In this document: in pieces, positions 37,415 through 51,434 of the stretch
Layout: each line of letters opens with the position of its first letter
Position numbering within the stretch: position 1 is the stretch's first letter
Origin: Opisthocomus hoazin
Lineage: Eukaryota; Chordata; Aves; Opisthocomiformes; Opisthocomidae
Assembly: GCF_030867145.1 (NCBI RefSeq)
Contig: NC_134422.1
Span: 1,704,001-1,768,000, forward strand
Length of the DNA: 64,000 nt
Direction of reading: 5' to 3'
Notes under the pieces: model-generated
Told to the model about the DNA's origin: nothing
Seen by the model: only the letters and a program-made list of their open reading frames with translations
Database searches by the model: none
Position numbers and translations under genes: made by a program

Positions 37415-40400
37415 GGCAAGCAGTTTGTCAGTGATTTTATTTTTTAAGGATGAATATCTGTATTCAGATTATTTATCCTCCAGCAGCCTTCCGTTCAGAG
37501 AAGAGCTATGGCTTACTCATTTCCCCCTGGAAATTTAAATCTCCCAGCAGAGCAGTGTGCAGACCAAGGAGCAGCAAAAGTCTCTGCTGAGCTTTTCAAT
37601 ACACAGAGGAAACACCTTCACACGCAGGTCGTGCCCATGACTTAGTTTGCTGGCTGGGGCATCGCCATACACACACAAAAAGCCTGAAATTCTTTGTAGA
37701 TGAGAAGGGCGGAGTAGATGCCACAGCCCTTGAGTCTTTATAATTTCAAAGCTGCCTGTGCTTTGCCAGTTTTAACAAACCCACGTTACTACTCACTTCC
37801 CAGCTGACCAGTATAATGCACATGGTGGGAAGCAGGAGCTAGTTTAGTCTGCTTTTCAAAGCTGGATTCTGCTAGCATTTCGGGTTGGAGATGGACTCCC
37901 CTGTGACCTGCTTGGAGTGATATCTGGTCTGGTCATGAGATGTCCAGTTCCTCAGAATTACTGAAAATTTTGCTGAACTTTCAAACTTTTAGAAGTGATG
38001 ATGAAATTGAAGAGATCTTCTATAGTAAAAGCTGATTAAATTACCATACATAGAGCAAAATTTTTTCATACCTGGAATTCAGGAGTTAATTTTCTTTCTC
38101 ACATTCATAAAATTAAATAAAATCCATTTCATCTTCCCAGTAGAGATGAATTACTGTGTGTTTCCTTTTGACATTTTGTGCAAGAAAGTATTAATATAGA
38201 GGAGCTTGGGTCAGATATGATTTCCACGCTATCTCTATAGATGAATGGGGTTGCTCACTGGATACAAGGGATTTCACAGATTCCATAAACCAGGAGGGTT
38301 TTTTTTCCCCCTTTTCAGTTTCAGAAATCGTGGGGTGCAGGGGGGCACCAGCAGCACCCTTGGCCAGGGTCTGCCGGTCCTGCGCCCGCAGCCGGTCCTG
38401 CCGGCCGACGGCGAGCTGGCTCTGCCCGAGCGAGGTCTCCACCGCTGCAATGGAAAATTCCCCTGGGGCCAAGCAAGACGCAGCTTTTTGTACTTTTCTG
38501 AGACTGTAAGACACTTCTCTGCGTTAATTAGCTTCTCAGAATCAAGGTACTTCAATGCGTGATTACGAGCAAGCGTTTTGACAGAAATTACACCGAGACC
38601 CGGGCTTGGCAGGACAATTCAGCACAGCCCCCGTTTCCTTCTCGGAATTTCTCCGTTTGCTCAGCGCTGGGTTGTGGCGAGGGCCACCACGCGGGGAGGC
38701 ACGGGGTCAGCTGGATGCTGGGGGGATTGTGAAGTGACACCCCTTGCCCGAGGACAGGCTGAGCACGCAGACCCTGACCCTGCCGAGGCTGAAAGCCCCC
38801 AAGCATGAGCTCCCACCAATCCGGACACCACCCATTGACGAGGGAGCTTACCCATCCTTCGAGAAGATGCTCCTCTCCTCGCCTCGCCACCACCACTCGC
38901 TCCTCTGTTCGCTGTAGGTGGGGATGCTCCTGGCAGCGAGCGCAGCACTGAGCAGCTGAACCCTGCTGTGGAGCAGTGGGAAGAAGAAAACCACCACCGC
39001 ACGTGGTCAGTCGTAACCCGCGTGCCTCCAGCTGCGGTCTCTGGTTTCACTTCACAGGTCCCCCCGCCAAAAGATGACCTTCTGGCAGCGGAGAGGAAGG
39101 CAGCCAGCTGCCATAGCTCCATTTTCTTCCCCAGCTGCAATATTCACTGTAACACCCCAGTGCCTCCAGGTCTGGGAACTGGAGCAGCTCACCGCAAAGC
39201 CGGTGCCCAACACTGCACCCGAGGTTAAATGCATAAAGCATTTTCTTCTGATTTTCTCCAAAATCAACATCAGTGACAACAGTGAGGATGGACGAGTCAT
39301 CTGTTAGGAAAAAAAGCAAAAAGACTATAAAAAGGGGAAGGAAATGCTCCTTTGACTTGCATGGAAGTTCCCCTGGGAAATGCTCTTGCAGAGAATGAGA
39401 GAACTGGGGAAACCACCCCACGCAGAGAGGCTCTGCCCCTTGGCCCCGACTTTCCTGGCTCTCTGGACAAGCTGACCAGCCTACCCCCAGCCCATGGTTT
39501 GCTCTTTTGAAATGGCAGTGAGATTTTTCAAAATTATTATTTCCCCACGAAAAAATAAACTTGACAGGAGCTGGAAAAGAACAAGCAGACAGAAGAAAGG
39601 GAAGGCTTAGCTACAGTAAGCATAAGAGAAAGCAGGTTTTATTTAATCTTTGCAATGAGTGGAGAAGGCTGACCTTCATCTTATTAAAGTATGAAAAGAT
39701 TGCTATGGTTGTCAAGATAGCTAAAATTCATTAGCATCTCTAGAAAGCATTTTGGAGTCGATTCTGGGTATTACAGAGCTTCAGTTTTTGAAACTTCTGT
39801 TTTATTGAATGTCTTCAGAAAATCATACTTTTTGTCCCTATGAGCTGTCACATTTTGGTCTGTGGAGCTATTAGACTCTTGCTGCTTTTCAGACCCATGT
39901 TGTTAATGTCTCTAAACATGGTGGATATTACCGGTTACCGACCTACCCACTAGCCTTATTCACTCCTCTCTCATTTGAAAACTTAGGACAGGCTTCAGAG
40001 CAACTCTATCACACACAGGGCCCACAAGCAAACTTTAACATTAGATTTATAAATAAATTAAGAAAAAGACTTCCCCTTTACCTTCAAGCTTTAGTTCTAA
40101 ATGACTACAGGTTTCAGGATTTGATCTATGAAAATTACATATGTTAAACCAAAGAGCTCTACAACGATCGGTTACCTACAAGATGAGCTACGGCTTTTTA
40201 CTTTGGCATTCTTTGCTTTTTCTAGATGGAAACAGAAAGAGAAGCAGGGGCGAGGAGCCTGGTTCTGAGTCCTGCTTTGCTACATGGCAATGTTTCTGTT
40301 TTCTGTCAGGACAACAACTACCTGAAAGAAAAATGTGTTTTACGGAGAGAAAGGCCCTTCCCAGGCTACTACACTATTAGGTGGTGTCATACTTTGCTCT

Positions 40401-40789
40401 GCCAGCTTGAACATTAAAACTTGTCAGACCGGGAGCCCAGGATTGATTTCCAGGGTGGACAGCGAAGCTATGGAGCATCAGAGGATGAGGAAGGCGAATC
40501 CCTTCTTCCCATGAGAAGCACTTCTTCCCACGTGGGCACCGGGGCAGCAACTCCAGCCCAAGCTCTGCACCAGGCAACCCACAGCCCACGAGGAATCTGG
40601 AGCCAGCGGCTGCCACCCCCTCACGACACATCTATGGGTGAAAGAGTGGGTGCTGAGGACCTAACATCCAACCTTTTGGGAGGGTCCCTTGAGCCACCTA
40701 CCCAGGACCAGGAATTGGGTATATATGGATGTGTTTCCAGAAGCCGCCCTGCTACTTTTGAGCATGACCCTTGCTTGAAGAAGGCATTT
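37415..40789. other. Intergenic DNA, no gene recognised
   Basis: Unique DNA, AT-rich at 37430-38300 and 39500-40150, GC-richer at 38320-39100. Nothing coding was recognised. Confidence 0.5.
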
Positions 40790-41555
40790 CACAGAATCAC
40801 ATAGTTAGGGGTTGGAAGGGACCTCTGTGGGTCATCTGGTCCAAACCCCTACCAAAGCAGGTTCTCCTACAGCAGGCTGCAGAGGACCACGTCCAGGCGG
40901 GGCTGGAATATCTCCAGAGAAGGAGACTCCACAGCCTCCCTGGGCAGCCTGGGCCAGGGCTCCGTCACCCTCAGAGGGAAGAAGTTCTTCCTCGGGTTCA
41001 GCTGGAGCTTCCTCTGCTCCAGTTTGTGCCCATTGCCCCTTGTCCTGTCGCTGGGCACCACTGGAAAGAGTCTGGCCCCATCCTCTTGAAACCCCCCCTT
41101 AAAAAGTATATATAGGCATTTCTAAGGTCCCCTCTCAGCCTTCTCTTCTCCAGGCTGAACAAGCCCAGCTCCTTCAGCCTCTCCTCATAGGAGAGATGCT
41201 CCAGTCCCCTCCTCATCCTCGTAGCCCTCCGCTGGACTCTCTCCAGTAGCTCCTCATCTTTCTTGAACTGGGGAGCCCAGAACTGGACACAGCACTGCAG
41301 ATGGGGCCTCACTAGGGCAGAGCAGAGGGGGAGGAGAACCTCCCTCGACCTGCTGCCCACACTCCTCCTCATGCACCCCAGGATCCCATTGGCCTTCTTG
41401 GCACCCAGGGCACGCTGCTGGCTCATGGTTAACCTGTCGTCCACCAGGACACCCAGGTCCCTCTCCGCAGAGCTGCTCTTCAGCAGCTCAGCCCCAGCCT
41501 GTGCTGGTGCCTGGGGTTGTTCCTCCCCAGGTGCAGGACCCTGCCCTTGCCCTTG
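40790..41555 (-). mobile_element. CR1 LINE 3' fragment (about 0.77 kb)
   Basis: Minus-strand copy. Its 3' end is CACAGAATCACATAGTTAGG and its 5' end reaches the CCCCAGGTGCAGGACCCTG block. A small A-rich/T-rich change (TTAAAAAGTATATATAGG) replaces the usual GCAGATATTTA block at about 41098-41115. Confidence 0.95.
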
Positions 41556-44500
41556 CCCTGCCGCAATTCCGAGCTGCAGGTCTCTAAAGGGCGTTTCTAC
41601 ACCATGCTGAGTGAGAAAAACAGCGCGTCCGCAGCATCGCGAGCCCAGGTCAGAGTGCAAACGCGGTCAGCCAGGGCTGACTTCTGCAAAGGCTGTAAAT
41701 GCCTCAACCTCCTGGCTCAGCTCCTCAGAGGCACTTAAGAGCCCAGCTCCAGCCACTGCAACAGATCCATTTAAAGGCTGGCGTTTACCCTCTTCAGAAG
41801 ATGCCGTCCTGCACCGGGCGCTGGCAGGCTGATGCCCCGGCTCCCCCAGGGTTTTCGCCTAATGGAACTCTGGGCTCAGGCCAAGCTCCACTTTTCGAGT
41901 CATTTTACTGCAGAAACCTGAAATGCAAAGTGACAGCAATGGAAGAAGAACGGGCTTTGATGAGAGGACTGGAGCAGCTACTCAGGGCGGGTCCATCCCC
42001 ACGTTCAAACTCAAGCCTTTCTCTTTTGTGCCATGGTTTGCTAGGATCGGGTGAATTACCCATCTTTAACCTGCCTGCTACAACAAAAATTATGTTTCAA
42101 ACAACCCCTTGCTATGACCCTTTTGACACAAGTTATTAAAAGAAAACCAATCCATCTCATGGTGTGGGCAAAATGCAGTCAGCACTGGCTGGCTTTGTGC
42201 TCCACTATCTGAGACACCAGGCCACCTTGCACACCATAGAAGGGATGAAGAGTCCGAAAATTATCATGGAATTTCAAAACCTTTAGTAAAACTAGCTTTT
42301 ACCCGAAATAGGTGTTTTCCAGCCACCCCACTGAATAGGTGGAGGTCGGCTTTAACCACGGAGCTCCTCTCGCCATCAGAATAAAGCGGTAACAAGCTCC
42401 CTGGCCGCGGGGCTGGTCAGCGTCCGCAGAGCCGGTCCCCCAGGCGCAGGGAGGAGAAGAGGCTGAGGCTGGCACATGTCACCTACCAGGCAGATGACAA
42501 AGCCTTAACTTTAAATAATGGGTTTACTAAACTATTCTCCCAAGTGATGGTTTACTAAAACACAATTATTTCTCCCCAGCGCATACGGTGGAGGCTGGGC
42601 TTTACTGGAAGATGCCAGAAAGACACAAGGATTTGGGGAACCACCGTTTGCATTTAGGAGAACATAGAAAAGTTCTAGCCGTACAGAGGCTACACACTGC
42701 TATAAATTCCATCTTTGTAACTGGAAGCATTTCATAAAATTATGTATGTTAAAATAGTAATCGGATATTCATTTTGCAATAAGTTGTAACTACAGCATCG
42801 TAAATATTAAGCTTCATGCAAACCTACCAGCAAGCCTTGATTTTCATACATGCATTCAAAATGTGACAATTTTTGCTTCAGATCACATATTTTGCCAGCT
42901 GGGCGTTAATTTGAGAAGCTCTACCTCAGCGCTTCAAGCTGTCTAGACCATGATCAAAACAAATAGCACAAAGTGAGAAATGGAAAAATATTGTTTCAGA
43001 CCCTTCACCCCTAACCGCTGCCAGCTGCTCAGGCACAGTCAGCCCCACTGGGGAGCCCGGGGGTGTCACCACCCCCAGGTGCACAAGCCCCCTCCGCAAG
43101 GACATTTATTGCTGATTTCTTAGGTCCTAAGCTCTGTCATGTGCATGCCTCGCTCTGCAGAGAGCTGATTGACTCCGGCATAAAGGGGGTTAAAAGGCTG
43201 AAGAGGTACTCTTAATTTATACGTTTACATACAGCACAACTTTTTTGTTCCCGGCAGCTCAAGGTGATAACTCAAACTAATTGCACAGCAAGATGGGATT
43301 CAACCTAAACCAGGAGTTTAATATTCGACTCGACTGCAGAAGTTTGGTGTAACAGAAAACACAGCGGCGCGCGGCAAGCTGGGCGCTGGATCCTGGGGCA
43401 GACCGGACCGATGGCACGGCTGAGCAAGCAGGTTTGCTTGGCTTTTATAATCACTCAGCAGTGTTTACTTCCATGCTAACCCTAGATGATTATTTCACTA
43501 GGAGTAGCTTACAAAAAATAAAAATAACCTTACAGACACCAAAACTTGGATTTCCAGTGAAGCCTCAGCAGCGTATGGTCGCCTTTCGCTGGAGAACATC
43601 CTGGAAAGGGCTCCAGCTGGCCGATGCTCAGGGCAGCTCGCGGCAGGGGGGACCTGGGTGCTGCTGAACCAAAACCAGAGCCTCTTCCACCGTGGCTCCC
43701 ACTGCCCGGAGAGGACGCGTTTGAGATTGAAAGCCAACACAGCTGCCCCGGGGTGAACCTCTGCCAACCCGGCTGGGGCTCCTCAGCCTCTTCTTGACAG
43801 TGGGCAATGACATTCAAGCCACCTCGAGTTTAAATATTTATACTTTGATCTGAAATGTAACAGCTTTCCTGCGATGTTTTATCATTTTATGTCCCCCTTG
43901 TATATTTAAAGGCAGGAGTCTAAATACCTGTCACCAGGAATGGCAACTTGCTATAGATTACAACCATTAATGTTTTTTATGCTTTCCACAGCATATTCCA
44001 GTTTAATACGTGCTGCACATCTGGGCTCTGCAGTTAAATGTGATTTACAAATTTGGAGGTGATCTCACAGTTTACCAGTGCTTCGGAAAAACAACCCCGA
44101 GGTGTTGCAGTCCCATCCAGCCTCTTAAAAACCCAGTCCCGTGAGAGCAGGCTGAACCCAAAGTCCTCATGGCAGGAGGGAGAACCACATCCCAGAGAGA
44201 CCCCGCAGCCACCCTGCCCTCCACCAAGGCACCGCACAGGGTGGGTGCTGAGCCTAGCCTAAGGGTAAGGCTCCGGTTTCGGCATATATTGGCTTTCAGA
44301 CACATTTTCTGTGAGCTACTTGGAGCTAGCAGGCAGGAGATGACCAAGGGGCTGCTGCTGCGTGTGCCTCCTGCCAGGATACACCTCCCTCTTGCTCGGG
44401 CCCTTTGCTCCATGGTGAATTATAGAGCCAAGCGCTGGGTTTCTGGCACATCACTACTGACCTGGTGTCAGGTCTCCTGGCCAGCAAGCCCTGCCTGCCC

Positions 44501-44662
44501 CAGCAGCCGCGTCCAGCTGGCCACGGTGAGATAACTGCTGCCCCTCACCTTCCCAGCTCTGCCCATCCAGCCAAAACTATGCCATGAAATTCAAAAAACA
44601 TCCTCCGTCTCCAACGGCAGCTTTCAGGTTTCCCCTGCCAGCTACAAAAGCTGCAGCGGGAT
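41556..44662. other. Intergenic DNA, no gene recognised
   Basis: Unique DNA. The part from 42660 to 42920 is AT-rich and free of visible repeats. No gene was recognised. Confidence 0.5.
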
Positions 44663-44928
44663 CACAGGACAAGGGGCAACGGGCACAAAGTGAAGCAGAG
44701 GAAGCTCCAGCTGAACCCGAGGAAGAACTTCTTCCCTCTGAGGGTGACGGAGCCCTGGCCCAGGCTGCCCAGGGAGGTTGTGGAGTCTCCTTCTCTGGAG
44801 ATATTCCAGCCCCGCCTGGACAAGGTCCTGTGCAGCCTGCTGTAGGTGACCCTGCTTGGGCAGGGGGGTTGGACTAGATGACCCACAGAGGTCCCTTCCA
44901 ACCCCTACTATTCTGTGATTCTGTGATC
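44663..44928 (+). mobile_element. CR1 LINE 3' fragment (about 265 bp)
   Basis: Plus-strand copy from ACAGGACAAGGGGCAACGG to the tail CTATTCTGTGATTCTGTGAT. Confidence 0.95.
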
Positions 44929-47900
44929 ACACAGAGCAAAGCACGATGGGGCAGCACAAGCCGGCTCCAAGCACGGGATGCAGAGATTTCCCGGGCCAGG
45001 GGCTCCCCATCACCAGGAACCAGACGCAGAGGGGGTGAAACAGCAAAAAAATTCTTGCCCTGATTGTTGAGAGCGCCCAGTCCCACCCAGCATCCCAGAC
45101 ACGGTACCGAGGGGTTATAAACAGCCTTTCTCTCTGACCCAACGTAAGAAATGGGATGTTTTAAGCGATTAGAGGATGGGCACGCTGAGCCTCCAGACCA
45201 CGGCCAGACAGGAGGCGACGGAGGCTTGGTGCCTCCGGGTGATAACGCCGATCAATGATGCTCTGGTTTCTGGAGTGCGTCCTGGGTCCCGGCTGTCAGC
45301 TGTGGCTGATTTATGATAAATAAGCATCCGCTGTGAGAGCTCATTTTGAAAATGAAATAAAACGCAGGGCGAGGGAGTGAGAGATGGAGGGTTTCTGGAA
45401 CAAAACGGGCAACAAGGTGGAGTGCAAAGCCAGCGTCAAGGTAGGTTCTGGAACACACAATGTTTGTTTTACATGGATATTGTTTAAGCAGTTAATTCAG
45501 CTGCAGAACAGTATTTACGGACCTCCTACGCATCTCCTGCGTGTCATCATGTTTCTGTATAAGCAATATTTTCAAGTTTTTGTCTTGTTTTCCTTTGCAG
45601 GACAGGTTAGGGGCCAGCATCTGATGCCTGACGATGCACAGAGCTCCAGAAAGCAGGCGGAGGTAGCCTGACCCTCCCGCTCCTTTGGCCAGCTCCCTCT
45701 TGAAGATTTGCCTTCTGCATCTTTGGCTGCGTCCCCGGCTCCCCCCGAGCCTCCCCCTGCACCAGCCGTCCCAGCATGGGGGGGGTCCCCGGGAAATGCC
45801 CCCTCCAGCATGGGGGGCACCAGCCTCCTCTTCAGGCTGTGCCCCTCCAGCATACGTAGGCAAAATAAAACGTAACGTTAGGATCAGCATCTCATAAGCT
45901 TGCAAAAGCAGAAATGGCCAAGCATTTGTCTCCTCCCTGCCCTGGCCAGGTCTTCCCTCTCCAATTTAAACCTTTCTTGCTATGCAACATGTCTTTACCC
46001 AGAAGGGGGAAAATCAATCTCCGGGTGTTCCTAGGAGTCACTGCTGACAACAGGGAAGCGTGCCTGAGCAAACGTGAGCATACGTCGTCCAACCAACCTG
46101 TTTTAGACGTGTTATACACGTGCAGGAGGATCAGCAGGCAGCTATTAATATTAAACCAAACCTAGGGGGTTGTATTTCACACGCTAACGCTCAGCTGGAA
46201 ATAAAATTACTTGGTAGATAAACTGAACATACAGTACAGGAGGAAATATTTCAGTGTTTGCTTCCTTCTGTATAATAACTATTTCTATTGTTAATTGCTA
46301 AGCAATTGGAACACCATTTCTCTGGAAACAAATGCATAAGAAATATGCTTCTCCTTGAGTGACGTCCATGGAAAAAATAAAGTGTTACGGAAGGTGGAAG
46401 TAACAGATGTCACTCGGACTCCCCTGTTCCCATCGCTAATTAAGTTAGGAACCAATCAGCACTTAACTTTTTTTTTTTAAATCATTTTTCCTCTAGTTTA
46501 AAAATATCACATTTCTGTTACACAAGCACTAGCTGCTCAGGCAATATTTACCTTTTATCAAGACCATCTATTTGCATATATATGATTTTTTTGACGTTTT
46601 TGTACAGTTCTGCTGCACGCTGCAGAATGAACCGCCACAAACCTGGGGCAGCATCCCCGTGCCAGCAGCAACCTCTCCCCGGGGAAGCCTCCACGAGCTG
46701 CCCTCGGGCACGGGGGAGAGCTCGAGGGACCCTCCTGTCGGAGCAGCGTGCTTGCGTACGCTCGGGTCAGTCGTGACAAGACAGTGGGTTTACCTGGCTT
46801 TTAGCATCTTAGGAAAATGGGGAGGAAAACCCACTTTGAATGAATGCTGCGGTCGTACCTTCGGGAAGGATCGCATTTACCTGATGGTTTCTGCCGCCTT
46901 AACCTGCTCCAGCAGGATCCACCACCACTCCCATAAGGAGTCAGTAGAAAAACGCCTGGGAGGTACCAACGGCTCAGTGGCATGGACGCTGCAATCAGGG
47001 AAAGCAGGGAGAAAAGGAGGAAGTCATTCTCTGGGAAAAGAGAAGAAAGTCTGCATGTAAAATCTCATTATAGACCTCCCGGGAGTGACAAAAAGGGAGC
47101 TCAGCACCAGAAACGGAGCAGAAGGCTCCTCAGGAACCCAGCCTGCTGGCATCTCAGGTGTTTTCCTGGTCCAGCATCGGGCTGTTTAGACGCTGCATGC
47201 AAAGATATCGTTTCAGGTTTTGTGAACACCCATGATCTGTTATCCCATAATTTAGCTGCCGTCTCCAGTCATTACCAAGCAGAGCAGCAAAGCTCATGAC
47301 AGGGCGGAGCTGGCTTGGACGGCAGCATCCACCATTCCCTTCCCGGATTACTTTTTCACACTCCCTTTACTCTTCAGCCACATCGATCGCAGACAGACAC
47401 GCGTACGGCCTCGCGATTAGCGACAGGCAAACGAGCACAGGCTGGGAGAAAAGGTTAATGCTATTCCAGCATCCCTCCCAAGGAAGCGACAGGGGTCGGC
47501 GAGCTTTTCACTCGCCTTCCCGCGGCGTGCGAGGAGCTGCGTGCTGCAGAAGCCACGGCGATGCAGATGAGATCCGTGGGAGAGGAGATCATCTCCAGAG
47601 GTCACGTTTCCCAAGATCACAAATGCAGCTGCTGGAACCAATCTAATTTAACTGCGAAATTAAACATGGTTACTGCCTCGGGGACCTCTTATAAGAAGAA
47701 GGTAAAGCTGTCATGTTTTTCAAAACCCAGTATATGTGCAGATTTTAAACACAATAGTGCTGAAATTATTTCCCAAAACAAGAACACTCAAAAATAACAT
47801 CTAAGCTGGGTCCCTCCTTGTTGTGCATCTGCGAGCAGCCTGTATCCCGAGCCAAAACTGGGGACACCAGCGCCAAGACATCACCCGAACCCCATCACCG

Positions 47901-50900
47901 TCACCCCCTGCACCGCGGCCGAGCTATGGGCAGCCCGCGTGAGTGCTGGCTCCCTACCTGGTGCTCACGGCAAAGGGGCTGCAAGGGACAGAGAAGGGGA
48001 AAATGTGTCACTCATTTAACATAGACCCTGCTCCCGCCATGCTCCGTGGGCAGGAGAGCAGCCACATTTTCTGTCGAGTGTTAGATGGGAGCTGCTGGAG
48101 GAACCGAAGTGCAATCGCATTGCTCTGCTTCCCAGAGGGAAGCAAGAAATTAAGTCACTACATAATTATGCCTGTTCCTGAGGTGAAACGGAATTAAAAC
48201 GAGACCTCCAAATCGAATAAAAACCCAAGCAAGGCTGCAAAAATGAGCAAGCCTTTCCTGAGGATTTCTAAAGTCCTTGTCAAGATGGTCAGAATGGGCA
48301 ATAATTAACAAAGGAACCGCGGTTTATGGATTATGCCCAAAAAAGTTACTGACACGCAAAAACATAATAAACAAGGAAAGGGCAAGAGGGAAAGAACGCT
48401 GGGCAGCAGCTGCTCGTGCGCTCCCACCATGGGAGCACTCAAAACACAACAGGTTTTGGAGACGGTGGCACAGAGACAAGTCTTACAGTTGAAAAAATGG
48501 GATAAACGTTGCATGTGATCAAGAAGTTAAAGCGCCATGAAATGCTCTACCCCTTGAAAGCAGCAAAACTACTACCCAAAGTCTCTGTTACGTGAAGGCA
48601 ACTATTATCTCTGCTTACTTTCTGCGGCAGTAATGTCCAGCTGTAATAAAAGAAACACAAACATCTTGCTTCAGAATTATAACCTTCGCACGGTCATTAC
48701 AGCCTACATAAAACCCATGGGAGGCATGCCAGCAAAGCACAAAACAGGTACTAAAAACTTCACCTTTATGTACACAGATAGACCAGCAGATTCAGCTAAA
48801 GGATTTCCAAGCAGTGCTATTAACAAGCCCTTAACACAGAGTTATTTGGGTTTGGATAGCATCATGACACGTTATTACACGGGGCTGTAATACCAATTTA
48901 ATGGTATTATTCAATTCATGAGACACAGCCCATGCAGACAAGAAGCAGCGCCGAGACCCAGAGGAGAAAGGCACAACGCAGAGAAGAGCGATCCGCACCA
49001 TGGGCAGGAGAACCCATGCATGGGGCTGAGCTCCCAGACACCAGCACCCCGTAACCGCATCCCCAGTGCCTGTTAGCCCTCTTGCTTCTTCCCATCCACC
49101 CATCCCTCTCCGATCAGCGGCGCTTGCCAAAACATACTATGGGGACACAAAACCCATTGCATACATCCCCTCAACCCCGCTTTGGTCTTCATGCTCTTCC
49201 TCCTACCTAAAATAGCAGCCAGAAACATCTTCTTGTTTAATGATCAAGTGGAATTTATGATGTTTCTAAGCCATGTCTGGGAGCAAGTGGTTCCGATCTA
49301 AATGAGGCAAAGTTACATTGGTTGCAGGGATTTGAGCAGAGCCTGCTTCTGTTGGTGGTCTTCCCGCGCTGCAGTGGGAGGTCTCCAGCTGGCTGGCCAT
49401 GGCAAACATGAGGGAAGCTGCAACAGAAGAAGTCATCTCCCTGCCACTCTGGTGCCAGCTGCGCTGTGCTGAGGAGAGCTGGGGTGCTCGGGGGAGAGGG
49501 TGGGCTTTTGGCCACGCTGGCCATCAAGGGCAGCCACTGGGACAGCCCAGCTTGGTGCAGGACTTCAGCTACTGCAAAACACCAAAATGCCATCTTAGAG
49601 TGTCTTGTTTTAATCCTAATTTTTCAAATTCCCCCATACTCAATACGGAATTATTTCAGCTTTGTCTTCCAGTTGATGTTAGGGCTGGCCAGTGTTCTGC
49701 ACAAGCCTCACAGCAAAATATCCCAATATCTGGGAGCAGCAGATTAATTCAGGTCGGTGGCTTCTGTTGTAAGGCAGCTTTCTGGTGAAAGGGTATTACT
49801 GAAAGATCCATTTCTCCTATTCCAAGAAAGAACAGTCTTTTCAACAGATCTTAAGATTTCTTATCTCATGTTTTGAGTTTTACTTCCTTCTAAAAATATT
49901 ATTCATGTGGAAAAGTCTTAGGAAAATCTTGCAAATCCTGTTTCTGCTAACACGCAACTCAGCAGGCTGATTAGAGGAAAAGCGCTGCCCAGGCATAGTG
50001 CCCTGTAACGCAGTAGATTGTATGGCAATTTACTGTAGCATGGCATAATTGCTTGTGACAAAGTGCTGCCATGTGTCAGCGTGTAGTGCTGCTTCCCAGG
50101 ACAATTGATTTTCGGGAGGGAGAGAACCTGAGTTTATGTAACAGTGGGATGCAGTAGTTTCCTACACTATTCACATATCCTGCATTTTTCTCAGGTCTTT
50201 TGCATACTGATTTTAGCATAAAAGAAATTAAGAACTTGCTTTATCATAGAGGTGTTTTATATAACCGTGCAGTTGCTACAACAGATTCTCACGGGAGAAA
50301 CACGACACGACTCTGTGCCCAGTGAAATAAGCTGATTTTTCTCTCTTGCCTGCCTTGGAGTTGCACAGAAAATTCCATTAGGTTTCAATATTGCTGCAGG
50401 GCAATTATTTTTTCCAGGGCGCTCTTTGGTGATGCCCTGCCGCTGTGGAACATCTTTGCTTCACTTGGACATTTCACACAGTTGCTGATGACCGTTTTAA
50501 AAAGCCAAACTACCCAACCCTGACCCCCTTTGCCCCCAGTTTGTGCACCAAACTTCCCCGGACCACCGGCTGCAGAAAAAAATGCCTCCATATACCCACA
50601 GCTTCCAAGCTCCTTCAGGACTTGAATCATTAGCCCTTTCCTGAGCTGCCTCCCCGAATTTGGATGTGGCAAACTAATTACTCTAGTGAAGTCTAAGCCC
50701 TTGGTGCTTTGGGGTTTGGGTTTTTGGTTTGGTTCTTTGTAAATCAGGTTACTTCAAACTGCCTTTATCATTCTCACACGAGGTCTCATTTCAGGTTGCT
50801 CCACCCAGTAACTTCTTTCACCCAGTTACTGTATGGTCTCTGCTCCACACCGGATTCCCTTCCCACTCACATTTCAACCCCGCAGACATGAACATGGTTG

Positions 50901-51205
50901 GTATTGGAAAGAGGAACACCAAGATCCTCACCTTTTAGTTGCAAGACTTTCAGGTCCCAGATACAGTCTGCCTGGGTCCAGCTTCATTTTGGAAGGTGGC
51001 TGCTATCACCTTGCATTTCTCCTGTCCAGCTCTCCACCCGCAACGCTCTCCTTCCTTAATTATTACTTGAAGAATATACTGAAGCTCGGCGAGGATTTCC
51101 CAGACAGTCCAGCACCGTGATGGGAAAGCCAGAAGGTGACCATATCAAAACCTGGATACATCCTCACATAACAAGTCAGCCAGTGTGTCTCCAGGTACTG
51201 CCCAA
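44929..51205. other. Intergenic DNA, no gene recognised
   Basis: About 6.3 kb of mostly unique DNA. It includes a small C/G-rich patch with a repeated CCAGCATGGGGGG word (45772-45822) and an AT-rich, repeat-free stretch at 46150-46600. I found no recognisable protein, RNA gene or mobile element. Confidence 0.5.
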
Positions 51206-51434
51206 TCACAGAATGTTCAGTGTTGGAAGGGACCTCTGTGGGTCACCCAGCCCAACCCCCTGCCCAAGCAGGGTCACCCAGAGCAGGCTGCACAGCACCG
51301 TGGCCAGGTGGGGCTGGAATATCTCCAGAGAAGGAGACTCCACAGCCTCCCTGGGCAGCCTGGGCCAGGGCTCCGTCACCCTCAGAGGGAAGAAGTTCTT
51401 CCTCGGGTTCAGCTGGAACTTCCTCTCCTTCAGT
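51206..51434 (-). mobile_element. CR1 LINE 3' fragment (about 230 bp)
   Basis: Minus-strand copy from CACAGAATGTTCAGTGTTGG to the AGCTGGAACTTCCTC block. It is of the same subfamily as the copies near RPRM, with CACCGTGGCCAGGTGG. Confidence 0.94.

Noticed and set aside
40421..40804. A 127-codon open frame starting MSDREPRIDFQGGQ
   Set aside because: It looks hydrophilic and protein-like at first but runs into the CR1 tail at its end and has no recognised domain or splice signals that I could support.
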